Shown here: piece after piece, positions 7,506 to 14,922 of the stretch | Layout of the letters: every line of letters begins with the position of its first letter | Numbering within the stretch: position 1 is the stretch's first letter | Source of the DNA: Candidatus Saccharicenans sp. | GTDB lineage: Bacteria > Acidobacteriota > Aminicenantia > Aminicenantales > Saccharicenantaceae | NCBI GenBank assembly: GCA_017992175.1 | Contig: JAGOPD010000011.1 | Span: forward strand, 1 to 39,858 | Reading direction: 5' to 3' | Length of the DNA stretch: 39,858 bases | Translations under genes and position numbers: made by a program | The notes under the pieces: generated by a model | The model's database searches: none | What the model was told of the DNA's origin: nothing | The model's input: only the letters and a program-made list of their open reading frames with translations

Positions 7506-8486
7506 ATGATAGATTTTGGGCTGCCCCAAGAAGCAAAAACTGATGTTCTTTATGATGTCATTATTCTGGGGGCCGGACCGGCCGGACTGACTGCTGCTCT
7601 TTATGCTTCCAGATCATTACTCAAGACCCTGGTAATTGATCCGGCCCCGGCCGGAGGCCTGGCTTCAACCACCGAAATAGTCGAGAATTACCCTGGTTTT
7701 CCGAACGGGGTTATGGGACCGGAATTGATGGCTGCTTTCCGTGAGCAGGCTCGAAAATTTGAAGCCGATATAGCTGAAGCGACACCGGTTAATTCGGTTG
7801 AGCTTTCGGGGACAGAAAAAATAGTGGCGACTGACCGGGGAACCTTTAAATCAAAGGCGGTCATTATTGCTACCGGTACCAGGTATAAAGAAATCGGAAT
7901 AAAGGGTGAAAATGAATATAAAGGCCGGGGAGTTTCATATTGCGCCACCTGCGATGCCCCCTTTTTTAGAGGCAAAGACATTATCGTCGTCGGTTGCGGC
8001 AGCTCCGGTATTCAGGAGAGCCTGCATCTTTTAAAGTTTGTTAACTCCATTACCCTGGTTGAATTTTTGCCTCAGATGACGGCCGAGCCGATTTTGCAGG
8101 AAAGAATAAGAAAGCAAAAAAATGTTAGTTTTCTTTTCCGCCACCGGTTGCTTGAAATTTATGGCGAGCGAACAGTCAAGGGGGTTAAAATCGAAGACCT
8201 CAAAACCAGGGCGGTCAAAGATCTCAAAGTTGATGGCGTGTTTATCTTCGCCGGTCTGACTCCCAATACCGAGCTATTCCAGGAGGTAGAAAAAGACCGC
8301 TACGGCTTTATCCTGGCCGAGGACAAAACTCTTAAAACCAGTCTTCCGGGTGTCTATGTAGCAGGCGATGTCCGCTCCAAGATTTTAAGGCAGATTGCCA
8401 CCGCGGTCGGGGATGGAGCTTTAGCTGCCTATTCAGTCAAGCAGTATCTGGATGAGATCGAAGCCGGCCAGAATGACCGGAGCTAA
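7506..8486 (+). CDS. trxB: Thioredoxin-reductase-like flavoprotein disulfide reductase
   Basis: 326 residues, the normal length for low-molecular-weight thioredoxin reductase. It has the FAD site GAGPAG (22-27), the redox pair CATC (C146, C149), a second dinucleotide fold VVGCGSSG (161-168), and the C-terminal FAD motif GVYVAGDV. The NADPH-specific HRRxxxR motif is absent: residues 183-190 read TLVEFLPQ, putting an acidic residue (E186) where NADPH enzymes carry basic residues. This suggests NADH or another donor. It should reduce a thioredoxin-like partner in the cytoplasm, but no thioredoxin gene lies in the window. The ATG follows GAGGAGG at ideal spacing. Its last four bases overlap the convergent S66 peptidase gene. 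Confidence 0.88.
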   Translation: MIDFGLPQEAKTDVLYDVIILGAGPAGLTAALYASRSLLKTLVIDPAPAGGLASTTEIVENYPGFPNGVMGPELMAAFREQARKFEADIAEATPVNSVELSGTEKIVATDRGTFKSKAVIIATGTRYKEIGIKGENEYKGRGVSYCATCDAPFFRGKDIIVVGCGSSGIQESLHLLKFVNSITLVEFLPQMTAEPILQERIRKQKNVSFLFRHRLLEIYGERTVKGVKIEDLKTRAVKDLKVDGVFIFAGLTPNTELFQEVEKDRYGFILAEDKTLKTSLPGVYVAGDVRSKILRQIATAVGDGALAAYSVKQYLDEIEAGQNDRS

Positions 8487-9454
8487 GACTGTCGGATTTT
8501 TCTCTGGCGGTGGAGCCTGAAAGTCACATTTTTGTGGCGGTCAATGACGACCTGGCCGCCAATTGGCACAGCCATCATATCTCGCGGGACGTTATGCCCG
8601 AAGTTGGAAACTGACAGGATGGGCAGGGGATTTTTCCGCTCTTTCCTTTTTTCAATGATATCGCTTAGATAGTTTCGGACGAAGCGCAAATTTTCCTTCT
8701 GAACTGCCCGGTAATTCCCGTTTTTGTTGTAGCTGGCTAAGGAGCCAATGACCAGCCCTTTAATCTCTTTGAAAACCTTATGACGGCGAAGGGCAGCCAG
8801 CAGGCGATGGAGGTCTTCGACATCAATCTGAATATCCTCAAAAAAGAGGATATATTTTTTCCAGTTAAAAGCCGGTGGCTCTTTTCTATTCAAAAAATTG
8901 ACGAAAGTGGACAAATTGCCACCCAGCGGAATGCCTGATAGTCTCCTTTTCGGGGGATCGGTCAGCCAGGCTGTCCCGTGGTACTGAATTGGCCGGTCAA
9001 AAAACAGGTCTTCTATTTTCTTTAAATTCCCCCGCCCCAGCCGCAGGGTAGGAAAATAAACAGCCGGGATATGAGAATTGTAATAAATTTCATTTAGAAG
9101 AAAAGTAAAGTCGGAAAAGCCAACCAGCAGGGGTTTCCTTTCTCTCAAAATCCGGTAATCTTTTTTATCAATCTTAAAGAGAATATCTTCTGCTCCTGTT
9201 CCACCGGCCACCGAGATAATCAGGTCCGAGTTTCTAATGGCTTCCTTGAAGCTTTCTGCCCGGTCATCGAGCGGGGCGGTCACATGGTCAATCAGTTCAT
9301 CACTGGAAAAAAGATAGGGACAAACGTCAATTTCGACCTGGCCCAGAATGCCGGTGAGATAGCGGATAGTCTGGGTGACCCGGCTTTTTTCAGATCTGGG
9401 CAAACAGGTAGAAGGAGCAATTAAACTGACCCTTTTTATTTGAACCCCGGTCAT
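8483..9454 (-). CDS. S66-family LD-carboxypeptidase (LdcA/MccF-like)
   Basis: 323 residues. The family's Ser-Glu-His triad is visible: S114 in GFSD, E206 in FFED and H287 in NFGHN. SVAGGTG (81-87) forms the usual glycine-rich turn. Family members cleave the L,D-bond of murein tetrapeptides in recycling, or detoxify acylated peptide nucleotides (MccF). With no signal peptide, a cytoplasmic role in peptidoglycan recycling fits. It lies downstream of the sigma-factor gene on the same strand, separated by 133 bases that contain hairpins. The ATG at 9454 has no clear ribosome binding site, so the start is only probable. Confidence 0.85.
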   Translation of the reverse strand: MTGVQIKRVSLIAPSTCLPRSEKSRVTQTIRYLTGILGQVEIDVCPYLFSSDELIDHVTAPLDDRAESFKEAIRNSDLIISVAGGTGAEDILFKIDKKDYRILRERKPLLVGFSDFTFLLNEIYYNSHIPAVYFPTLRLGRGNLKKIEDLFFDRPIQYHGTAWLTDPPKRRLSGIPLGGNLSTFVNFLNRKEPPAFNWKKYILFFEDIQIDVEDLHRLLAALRRHKVFKEIKGLVIGSLASYNKNGNYRAVQKENLRFVRNYLSDIIEKRKERKNPLPILSVSNFGHNVPRDMMAVPIGGQVVIDRHKNVTFRLHRQRKIRQS

Positions 9455-9481
9455 CTCGAGCAGTATCCATCAATGATTAGA

Positions 9482-9554
9482 TTAGTTTATTAGACTAACA
9501 GAAAAGGCGTCCTTTGGCAAGGAAACCCGGTACCAGGGAAGCTTCGGACCGGGT
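9482..9554 (-). terminator. Hairpins after the sigma-factor gene; probable partial terminator
   Basis: Reading the minus strand after the sigma gene, ACCCGGT/ACCGGGT (9548-9554 with 9525-9531) makes a 7-bp stem whose loop contains the palindrome GAAGCTTC. TTTCCTT follows. A second small hairpin, AAAGG-ACG-CCTTT (9503-9515), comes next with a short T-run. Then TTAGT/ACTAA arms (9482-9498) lie just upstream of the S66 gene. Neither hairpin has a canonical T-tract. Confidence 0.35.
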
Positions 9555-9587
9555 AAAAACAGGGTTAACTGATAGATAATAAAGAAA

Positions 9588-11012
9588 TTAAGATGCCTGA
9601 AAAGACTTCAGAATCTCTCCTGCCTGGGACTCCCTTATCCTTCTTAAAGCCCGGAGCTCTATCTGCCGGATTCTTTCCCGGGTAAGATGAAATTGCCGTC
9701 CGATTTCTGACAGGGTATATTCATGTCCGTCTTTCAGGCCATAGCGCCTGGTGATAATTTCTCTTTCCCGGTCAGAAAGAAGGTCAATAGCCTGGTTCAG
9801 GTTTTTCCTTAAACTGGCCTTGGTATATGATTCAACCGGGTTAACTACCTGGTTATCCTCAATAAAATCGGACAGAACTGAATCGCCTGAGTCATTAACC
9901 GGAGTCTCCAGGGAAATTTCGTCCTGGGCAAGAGTGGCCAGATCAAGCACCTGGCTGTTGCTTAACCCCAGTTGGCGAGCCAGCTGCTGGTCGTCCGGCT
10001 CCTTTCCTTCTTTCTGAAAGTGCTTCTGAGCCAGTTTTTTCATCCGCTGGATGGTTTCGACTAAATGGACCGGCAGGCGGACAGTTCTGGCCTGATCAGC
10101 GATGGCCCGGGTAATGGATTGCCTGATCCACCAGGTGGCATAGGTCGAAAATTTGTGTCCGCGGTGATAATCAAATTTCTCAGCGGCTCGGATCAAGCCC
10201 AGATTGCCTTCCTGAACCAGGTCCAGCAGGCTCAGACCATGATTTTGAAACTTCTTGGCTATCGAAACCACCAGCCTCAAATTGGCAGCAATAAGCTCAT
10301 TCATCGCCTGCCGCCTGAGCTGATTAGCCCGTTCGATCTGCTCCTCAATTCTTTGCAATTTAAGCTGTTCAGCTCTGGAACTGACCAGGGCTTTATCTCT
10401 CAAGTTCTGTTTTATTCTATCCACCAGCTCATATTTTCGGTCCCAGCGGAGGTCAAGTCCGAGGACCTGTTGCCTGATTCTGAGGGCGAGCCTGGCCCGG
10501 TTAAGTCTATTTTTCTTATCAGCCGGCATAGACTTGAGCTTCAGGGCCAGCTTCCGGATGGAAGCCAGACTGGCCGAAGCCCGCTCGGCCGTTTTTTTAA
10601 CGTTGGCCGGGCTGTAATCATTGCCTGGCAGGTTAAACCAGCGTCCTGCTTCCTCCGGGCTGGCTTTTACTTCCTGGTAAAGGGACTCGAGTTCGGTCAG
10701 GGAAAGATCTGTCTGGAGCAGCGCGCTCACCAGAGCCATTTCGGCCCTCTCTATCTGGCGGGCCAGTTCAATTTCCTGGTCCTTGGATAGAAGCCGGACC
10801 TGACCCATATCCTGGAGATAAATTTTGATCAAATTAGAAGAAAAGGCCTGGTCTTCCCGGTCATCAGCCGGACTGGTAGCCTGGTCAGTTGCCGGTGAGA
10901 AGGAGCTAAAAGAGCTCAGCTCTTCAGAACTTGCCGGTTCCAGCTCCTGATCAGCCGGCCACTGGCTTGAGGGGCGAATTGTTGATTCTGGATTAAGTCC
11001 AGGTTCAATCAT
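9588..11012 (-). CDS. rpoD: RNA polymerase sigma-70 factor, RpoD/SigA family
   Basis: 474 residues from the chosen ATG. A low-complexity acidic N-terminus is followed by region 1.2 (LIKIYLQDMGQVRLLS), a non-conserved insert, and region 2 with NLRLVVSIAKKF, LDLVQEGNLGLIRAAEKFDY and FSTYATWWIRQSITRAI (core and -10 binding). Region 3 and region 4 follow, the latter with REREIITRRYGL and the helix-turn-helix LSEIGRQFHLTRERIRQIE (-35 binding). It is the housekeeping type or a close group 2 paralogue. The ATG at 11012 has AAGGAGAG just upstream. A longer frame to 11066 would overlap the promoter, so it is rejected. The promoter at 11055-11082 carries a palindrome. Confidence 0.9.
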   Translation of the reverse strand: MIEPGLNPESTIRPSSQWPADQELEPASSEELSSFSSFSPATDQATSPADDREDQAFSSNLIKIYLQDMGQVRLLSKDQEIELARQIERAEMALVSALLQTDLSLTELESLYQEVKASPEEAGRWFNLPGNDYSPANVKKTAERASASLASIRKLALKLKSMPADKKNRLNRARLALRIRQQVLGLDLRWDRKYELVDRIKQNLRDKALVSSRAEQLKLQRIEEQIERANQLRRQAMNELIAANLRLVVSIAKKFQNHGLSLLDLVQEGNLGLIRAAEKFDYHRGHKFSTYATWWIRQSITRAIADQARTVRLPVHLVETIQRMKKLAQKHFQKEGKEPDDQQLARQLGLSNSQVLDLATLAQDEISLETPVNDSGDSVLSDFIEDNQVVNPVESYTKASLRKNLNQAIDLLSDREREIITRRYGLKDGHEYTLSEIGRQFHLTRERIRQIELRALRRIRESQAGEILKSFQAS

Positions 11013-11054
11013 TGGTCTCTCCTTATATCCGATAATTCCGATAGGAATAATATA

Positions 11055-11082
11055 AATATAAGCCAATTGGCCAAAAAATCAA
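11055..11082 (-). promoter_or_regulatory. rpoD promoter with embedded palindrome
   Basis: On the minus strand, TTGATT (11077-11082), a 16-base spacer and TATATT (11055-11060) precede the sigma gene by about 42 bases. The spacer holds the perfect palindrome GCCAATTGGC (11062-11071), overlapped by TTGGCCAA (11067-11074). The string ATTGGCT lies directly before the -10, an arrangement also seen at the phosphofructokinase promoter. Confidence 0.6.
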
Positions 11083-11132
11083 GTATTTTTTTAAGAAAGT
11101 TATTAGCCAGCTTGTCTTTGGGTAGCGGCTAT

Positions 11133-11203
11133 TATAACCTTCTATCCGGGAAAGACTACTCCGGCTGAGGGTAGTAGCTGGAACTCAGCCAGTATTTTCC
11201 CGG
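11133..11203 (+). promoter_or_regulatory. -10 element and structured 5' leader of the second HAD gene
   Basis: TATAAC (11133-11138) would start transcription near 11145. From 11146 the RNA can form an outer 8-bp stem, CCGGGAAA/TTTCCCGG (11146-11153 with 11196-11203), enclosing an inner 7-bp stem, GGCTGAG/CTCAGCC (11163-11169 with 11184-11190). The -35 is poor (TTGTCT at 15-base spacing). About 65 bases of unstructured leader then reach the ribosome binding site. Both nested stems are seen; regulation by them is inferred. Confidence 0.4.
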
Positions 11204-11267
11204 GCAGGGCCGATTGATTTTAGTTGAGGCAGCCGGCGGCCAGATTAAAGGTTAATGGAGGAAAAGA

Positions 11268-12026
11268 GTGATAGTCTCTTTTGATGTGGATGGTGTCCTG
11301 GTTGAGGTCAGCCAGACCTATCACCGGGCTTTAGCCGACACAGTCAGCGAATTTTTAAATCAGCGGGTCAGCCAGAAGGAAATTCTTAACTTAAAAGCCG
11401 GTCTGAAGCTCAATAATGACTGGGATGCCACGGTGGCTGGCCTGGTCTTTTACCAGAGCGGCCTTAATCTCGATGATTTTATCAGCCAGGCTTTGCCTGG
11501 CCCGCCTGATTACCGGAAGTTTTACCGGCTGGGCAAAGAGTGGCATCTTGATTTACCCGATTATTCAGAGATAAAGACCATTTTTGAAAATATCTATCAC
11601 CGCTATCAATCAAGGGAAGACTTAAGAATAAGCCCTGAGATTCTGGCTGAAGTCAGAAAGATGGCCAGGGTCATGGCCGTTATTACTGGCCGGATAAGAG
11701 AAGATCTCGACCTGACCTTCCGGCGCCACGGGCTCAACCGCTATTTCGATTATTTTATTACCGAAGATGACCTGCCTTCAGTTGATTGCCGCAAGCCGGC
11801 GGCCTATCCATTAAGATGGCTTTTAAACCAGGCCGGTTTCGAGCCTCCCGTCTGCCATGTGGGTGATACCGAAGCTGACCGGTTGATGGTCGAAAATTAT
11901 GAACAGGAAGAAAATAAAAGAGTGATTTTTATCTTATTTGAGCACCAGTTTAACCAGCAGGTGGCAGCTGATTTCAGACTGAGTAAGGCAGAAGACCTGC
12001 TAAGCATTTTAACCAGGTTGACCTGA
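11268..12026 (+). CDS. HAD-superfamily hydrolase, subfamily IA
   Basis: 252 residues. Motif I is FDVDGVLVE (4-12), motif II is AVITGR, a motif III Lys lies in DCRKPAAYPL, and motif IV is HVGDTEADRLM. The long cap between motifs I and II contains many aromatic residues. It resembles uncharacterised HAD proteins (the IA 'hyp1' type) more than Gph, so the substrate is unknown. It begins with GTG at 11268 after GGAGG (11257-11261); no ATG sits before motif I. It is a single-gene unit diverging from rpoD, ending before the small-RNA locus. Confidence 0.8.
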   Translation: MIVSFDVDGVLVEVSQTYHRALADTVSEFLNQRVSQKEILNLKAGLKLNNDWDATVAGLVFYQSGLNLDDFISQALPGPPDYRKFYRLGKEWHLDLPDYSEIKTIFENIYHRYQSREDLRISPEILAEVRKMARVMAVITGRIREDLDLTFRRHGLNRYFDYFITEDDLPSVDCRKPAAYPLRWLLNQAGFEPPVCHVGDTEADRLMVENYEQEENKRVIFILFEHQFNQQVAADFRLSKAEDLLSILTRLT

Positions 12027-12061
12027 GCTTCGAGCTAACAGCGGGTGGCCAAAAGTATATA

Positions 12062-12091
12062 TTGACACCTTCAAAATCTATTGATTATAAT
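12062..12091 (+). promoter_or_regulatory. Consensus sigma-70 promoter of the candidate small RNA
   Basis: TTGACA (12062-12067) and TATAAT (12086-12091) match the consensus at all twelve positions, with an 18-base spacer. It is the best promoter in the window. It lies in a gap between two convergent genes, so it drives neither of them. The start site predicted 7 bases downstream (12098) coincides with the first base of a 9-bp terminal stem. Confidence 0.8.
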
Positions 12092-12097
12092 CAAATT

Positions 12098-12176
12098 GCT
12101 GGCTGGAGAGGGATCCTCCTTAGCCCCGCTTCCTTTTCCTTTGAAACCTTGGCTCCTCACCAGCCAGCCTTTTTTT
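12098..12176 (+). ncRNA. Candidate small RNA, about 79 nt, closed by its own terminator stem
   Basis: The predicted RNA starts with GCTGGCTGG (12098-12106), which pairs perfectly with CCAGCCAGC (12160-12168). After an A/A mismatch, GAGG (12108-12111) pairs with CCTC (12155-12158), and AGCC (12122-12125) can pair with GGCT (12151-12154). Seven T residues follow the stem (12170-12176). The inner arm is C/U-rich and contains CCTCCTT (12115-12121), the anti-Shine-Dalgarno string. There is no ATG and no useful reading frame. It does not match SRP RNA, 6S, tmRNA, RNase P RNA or tRNA as far as I can judge. A trans-acting regulatory RNA is the leading inference. Confidence 0.65.
12155..12176 (+). terminator. 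Intrinsic terminator at the end of the small RNA
   Basis: The 3' arm CCTCACCAGCCAGC pairs with the RNA's extreme 5' end and is followed by seven T residues. It can also stop readthrough from the HAD gene ending at 12026. The 12177-12282 remainder of this gap shows no gene. Confidence 0.7.
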
Positions 12177-12282
12177 ATAGGCCAGACAGGTTTGAATCCG
12201 GTTGTTGTCCCCTCAAGTTGATAAAAAGCCAGTATTTTCCCCGACCAATTTAGAGAACAGTCAGCTGGCTTCAGCCGCTGGC

Positions 12283-13098
12283 TCAGGAACCGAAAACCGA
12301 ATGAGGAATAAGATAAAGGGCCAGGGTCAGGAGCGAGGCAGCCAGAACCCAGCTCCTTTTTGGTTCGGTTTTCCGGCCGCTAAGGAGGGCGGCCAGCCAG
12401 CCAATCATGATGACCAGAGTTTTAGTATCAGTTACATCTCTGCCCAGCGGGAAGCCCGTCCAGAAATAACCGAAGGCTATTTTCTGGATAATTGGCCCAA
12501 AAACAAATCCACCGAGAAAGATCGTGACCGCGGCCAATTTAGCATAGGTGGCTGTCTTTTCGGCCGGGCGGAGAGCAGCCAGGCCGGCTCGCATCGAAAA
12601 AAGCATGCCGAGAAACATGACTAAAATGTGGGCCAGAAGGACGGGAGTAGAAACTTTCCCTTTAAATCTGATTACCACCGGTTTTTCACCGGTGAGCGAA
12701 ACTTCCTGGCTGTCTTTTACCAGATGAACAAAATATTCAAATTTTCCGGCCGGCGGTTGCTTGGGCAGAAAACCTGTCAATTGCTGGCCATTGGCTTTCA
12801 TCGAGAGGATATTCCAGGGTTTATCTTCTTTTGGCCGCCGGAACTGCAAATATCCCTGAACCTGGCCAGCCAGGCCAGGTGGCAGGTTAATCACCACCGG
12901 ACAGTCAGTTAGATTTTCGGCGCTTCTTGGCAATTTGAAGCTAATTTTCTCGCCAAGAAAAGAAATCTCTCCCTTAGCCGGATAGGTAGGACCGGTCAGT
13001 CTCTGATAAACGGCCAGCCCAATGGTCAGCAGGACGGCCAAAAACCAGACAAGACCTGATTTTTTATTAAACCTGCTGGTTGGTGTTTCCTGTTTCAT
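12283..13098 (-). CDS. Integral membrane protein of unknown function
   Basis: 271 residues, unrecognised family. One membrane segment lies near the N-terminus (about 15-33). A soluble, probably periplasmic beta-rich domain follows (about 40-150). About four further hydrophobic segments occupy 153-268, including LAHILVMFLGMLFSM, VTIFLGGFVFGPIIQ, LVIMIGWLAALLSG and VLAASLLTLALYLIP. No catalytic motif is evident. Its start overlaps the upstream small membrane protein gene by 32 bases in another frame, pointing to translational coupling and a shared membrane role. It converges on the small-RNA locus. Confidence 0.72.
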   Translation of the reverse strand: MKQETPTSRFNKKSGLVWFLAVLLTIGLAVYQRLTGPTYPAKGEISFLGEKISFKLPRSAENLTDCPVVINLPPGLAGQVQGYLQFRRPKEDKPWNILSMKANGQQLTGFLPKQPPAGKFEYFVHLVKDSQEVSLTGEKPVVIRFKGKVSTPVLLAHILVMFLGMLFSMRAGLAALRPAEKTATYAKLAAVTIFLGGFVFGPIIQKIAFGYFWTGFPLGRDVTDTKTLVIMIGWLAALLSGRKTEPKRSWVLAASLLTLALYLIPHSVFGS

Positions 13099-13459
13099 CT
13101 GATGATTCAGCTTTCTTTTTTGAACCTGGCCTGAAAAGTAACCACAATCCGACCAGAATTAAAAGCGATGGCCAGAGATAGCGCTCAATTTTTTCAATTT
13201 TAACCAGGATCATAAAAGTTCCCAGAAGAATAAGAAACAGGGCTGCCCCTGACTTTTTGAACCCGCGGGCAATGTAGATCAGGAGGCCAATAAGGATGAA
13301 GATGGCCGGCCAGTAATTAACCAGGGTCTGGCCAAAATCAATTATATCGAGTTCTTCGAGCAAAAAAAGGATGCCAACAATAATTAAAAATAGCCCCCAG
13401 AAAATCTGTCTTTCTTTGGCCGGGCTGACCGTCTTTTTTTCTTTTCGATTCTGTTCCAT
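13067..13459 (-). CDS. Small membrane protein with LiaI/LiaF-like transmembrane region
   Basis: 130 residues with paired hydrophobic segments: FWGLFLIIVGILFLLEEL, WPAIFILIGLLIYIA, AALFLILLGTFMILV and WPSLLILVGLWLLF. The repeated pattern of a hydrophobic stretch, short Asp/Glu turn and WPxxLI is typical of LiaI-LiaF-TM/DUF5668 domains, which occur in envelope-stress membrane proteins. The termini are charged. The ATG follows GAGGAG closely. It lies 63 bases after the phosphofructokinase gene on the same strand and overlaps the next membrane protein gene. Confidence 0.75.
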   Translation of the reverse strand: MEQNRKEKKTVSPAKERQIFWGLFLIIVGILFLLEELDIIDFGQTLVNYWPAIFILIGLLIYIARGFKKSGAALFLILLGTFMILVKIEKIERYLWPSLLILVGLWLLFRPGSKKKAESSDETGNTNQQV

Positions 13460-13522
13460 GGCCTTCTCCTCTATAACATAAGCCAGGATTTTTTGCCACT
13501 AAATTTTTTCCGGGCCGGCCAC

Positions 13523-14725
13523 TCAGTCAGCGGTCAAGATCAGGAACGGCTTCTGATAGAAATTCTTATACAGTGGCCGCAGCCGCTCCCGGTCGTAATA
13601 TTTGTCCAGGTCTATCCGCTTTTTATAACTGACGACTGTTTCAAGCGGAATATGGTCGTATTCACCGTTTCGCAAACAGACCATCCGCCCCATCTTATTC
13701 TCCATGACCAGGTCCAGGGCCAGATTGCCATAAGCCATGGGCACAATTGAATCAATAGCATCCGGGTCGCCACAGCGGACCAGATAACCCAATTTCTGAT
13801 TGATGACATTAACCCGGCGTCCATGGTTATATTTTGGCGATAATTCCCTCAACACCGAAGATACCCGGTCGCCAATGCCACCGAGTTTTTTATGGCCATA
13901 CATATCGGTTTCTTCGCTTTCAAAGATCATGTCTTCGCCTTCGAAAGCTGCTCCTTCCGAGATGAGGGCAACAGAGTAATGGCTGGGATTGGAAAAACGG
14001 TCTTCACTCAACAGTTCGCAGAGGTGTTCGACGCTGAATTTATATTCCGGGATAACGCAGCGGTCAGCGGCTCCGGCCATGGTGGGCAGAAGGGCAGTGT
14101 AACCGGCATAGCGGCCAAAAACTTCAATGACCAGAAAACGTTCGTGCGAGCCGGCTGTTGTCCGGAGAGCGTGAGTCAGGCTGATCGTCCTGGTCACGCA
14201 GGTCGAATAACCAATGCAGTAATCAGTCCCAGGGACATCGTTATCCATAGTCTTGGGAATGGCCAGAATTTTCACTCCCAGCTTATGAAGCTGAACAGCA
14301 TAACTCAGGGTATCGTCACCGCCAATTGGAATCAAATAATCTATGCCTAAATAATCGAGATTCTTCAGGACTTCTTCGGTCAGATCATTGCTTTTCTGAT
14401 TGTATTTGTCCCTCAGATGAACAGGCACATTAACATCGGGGACACTGCTTGGCCTGGTGCGCGAGGTGTGGAGAAAGGTCCCGCCGGTCCGGCCAACCCG
14501 ATCCACAATTTCTTCAGTCAGTTCCGTATAATATTCCTGATTATCGGCTTCTTTATCGGGGGTCATTTCAATCAGTCCAGCCCAGCCACGGCGGATGCCA
14601 ATCACCCGGTAGCCCTCTTTTATGGCTCTAATGGTGATGGCCCTGATGGCTGGATTTAAACCGGGAACATCTCCACCGCCTGTGAGGATGGCAATGACTC
14701 CCTTCTTGTTTTTTGAATCAGTCAT
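13523..14725 (-). CDS. pfp: PPi-type 6-phosphofructokinase
   Basis: 400 residues. It phosphorylates fructose 6-phosphate in glycolysis. The N-terminal phosphate loop is GGGDVPGLN (16-24). GGDDT (135-139) has Asp where ATP enzymes have Gly, and PKTMDND (157-163) supplies the Lys; together these two residues are the recognised signature of pyrophosphate use. The substrate residues GSHERFLVIEVFGR and ISEGA are in place. Use of PPi makes the step reversible and saves ATP, common in anaerobes. The ATG follows AAGGAGAAAG. A strong promoter lies about 130 bases upstream, and two small membrane protein genes follow, possibly cotranscribed. Confidence 0.92.
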   Translation of the reverse strand: MTDSKNKKGVIAILTGGGDVPGLNPAIRAITIRAIKEGYRVIGIRRGWAGLIEMTPDKEADNQEYYTELTEEIVDRVGRTGGTFLHTSRTRPSSVPDVNVPVHLRDKYNQKSNDLTEEVLKNLDYLGIDYLIPIGGDDTLSYAVQLHKLGVKILAIPKTMDNDVPGTDYCIGYSTCVTRTISLTHALRTTAGSHERFLVIEVFGRYAGYTALLPTMAGAADRCVIPEYKFSVEHLCELLSEDRFSNPSHYSVALISEGAAFEGEDMIFESEETDMYGHKKLGGIGDRVSSVLRELSPKYNHGRRVNVINQKLGYLVRCGDPDAIDSIVPMAYGNLALDLVMENKMGRMVCLRNGEYDHIPLETVVSYKKRIDLDKYYDRERLRPLYKNFYQKPFLILTAD

Positions 14726-14845
14726 CGTCTTTCTCCTTCTTACCTTTCAGGCTTACTATTTAGGTCCAGTGTTTTTAGCCAGGCTAATAATATCAAGCCC
14801 AACCGGCAACTCTCCAGCGGTAAGTCTCAAGGTTTTTACTCCAAT

Positions 14846-14883
14846 TTGGCTTAAATTATAAGCCAATAAAATTACCTTATCAA
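14846..14883 (-). promoter_or_regulatory. Strong promoter with palindrome for PPi-phosphofructokinase
   Basis: On the minus strand, TTGATA (14878-14883) and TATAAT (14855-14860) are 17 bases apart. A perfect inverted repeat, TTGGCTTA-TAATT-TAAGCCAA (14846-14866), covers the -10. The resulting leader is about 123 bases. In it CTTACC can pair with GGTAAG, which lies next to the ribosome binding site. An 11-base string, ATTGGCTTATA, is shared with the rpoD promoter at the same place relative to the -10. Confidence 0.7.
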
Positions 14884-14922
14884 GGCGGGCAGCGGAAAAT
14901 ACCGGCGGAGGTGCCGCTTTCT

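Noticed and set aside
10065..10790. A 241-codon open frame antisense to the sigma-factor gene.
   Set aside because: It mirrors the codon bias of rpoD, has no recognisable domain and no start signal, and the sense gene is certain.
11013..11066. An upstream extension of the sigma factor by 18 residues.
   Set aside because: It overlaps the promoter and is AT-rich, while the ATG at 11012 has a strong ribosome binding site.
12098..12176. The small RNA as a signal recognition particle RNA.
   Set aside because: Neither strand has the conserved GGAA tetraloop and internal-loop pattern in the right arrangement; the reverse strand's GGAAGC is only a partial resemblance.
12184..12205. A tRNA T-arm-like GGTTTGAATCC.
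   Set aside because: The stem has a mismatch, and no matching acceptor, D or anticodon arm is found upstream.
11188..12241. A 14-base direct repeat, GCCAGTATTTTCCC, on both sides of the second HAD gene (11188 and 12228).
   Set aside because: A few exact 14-mers are expected by chance in 40 kb, and no mobile-element features accompany it.
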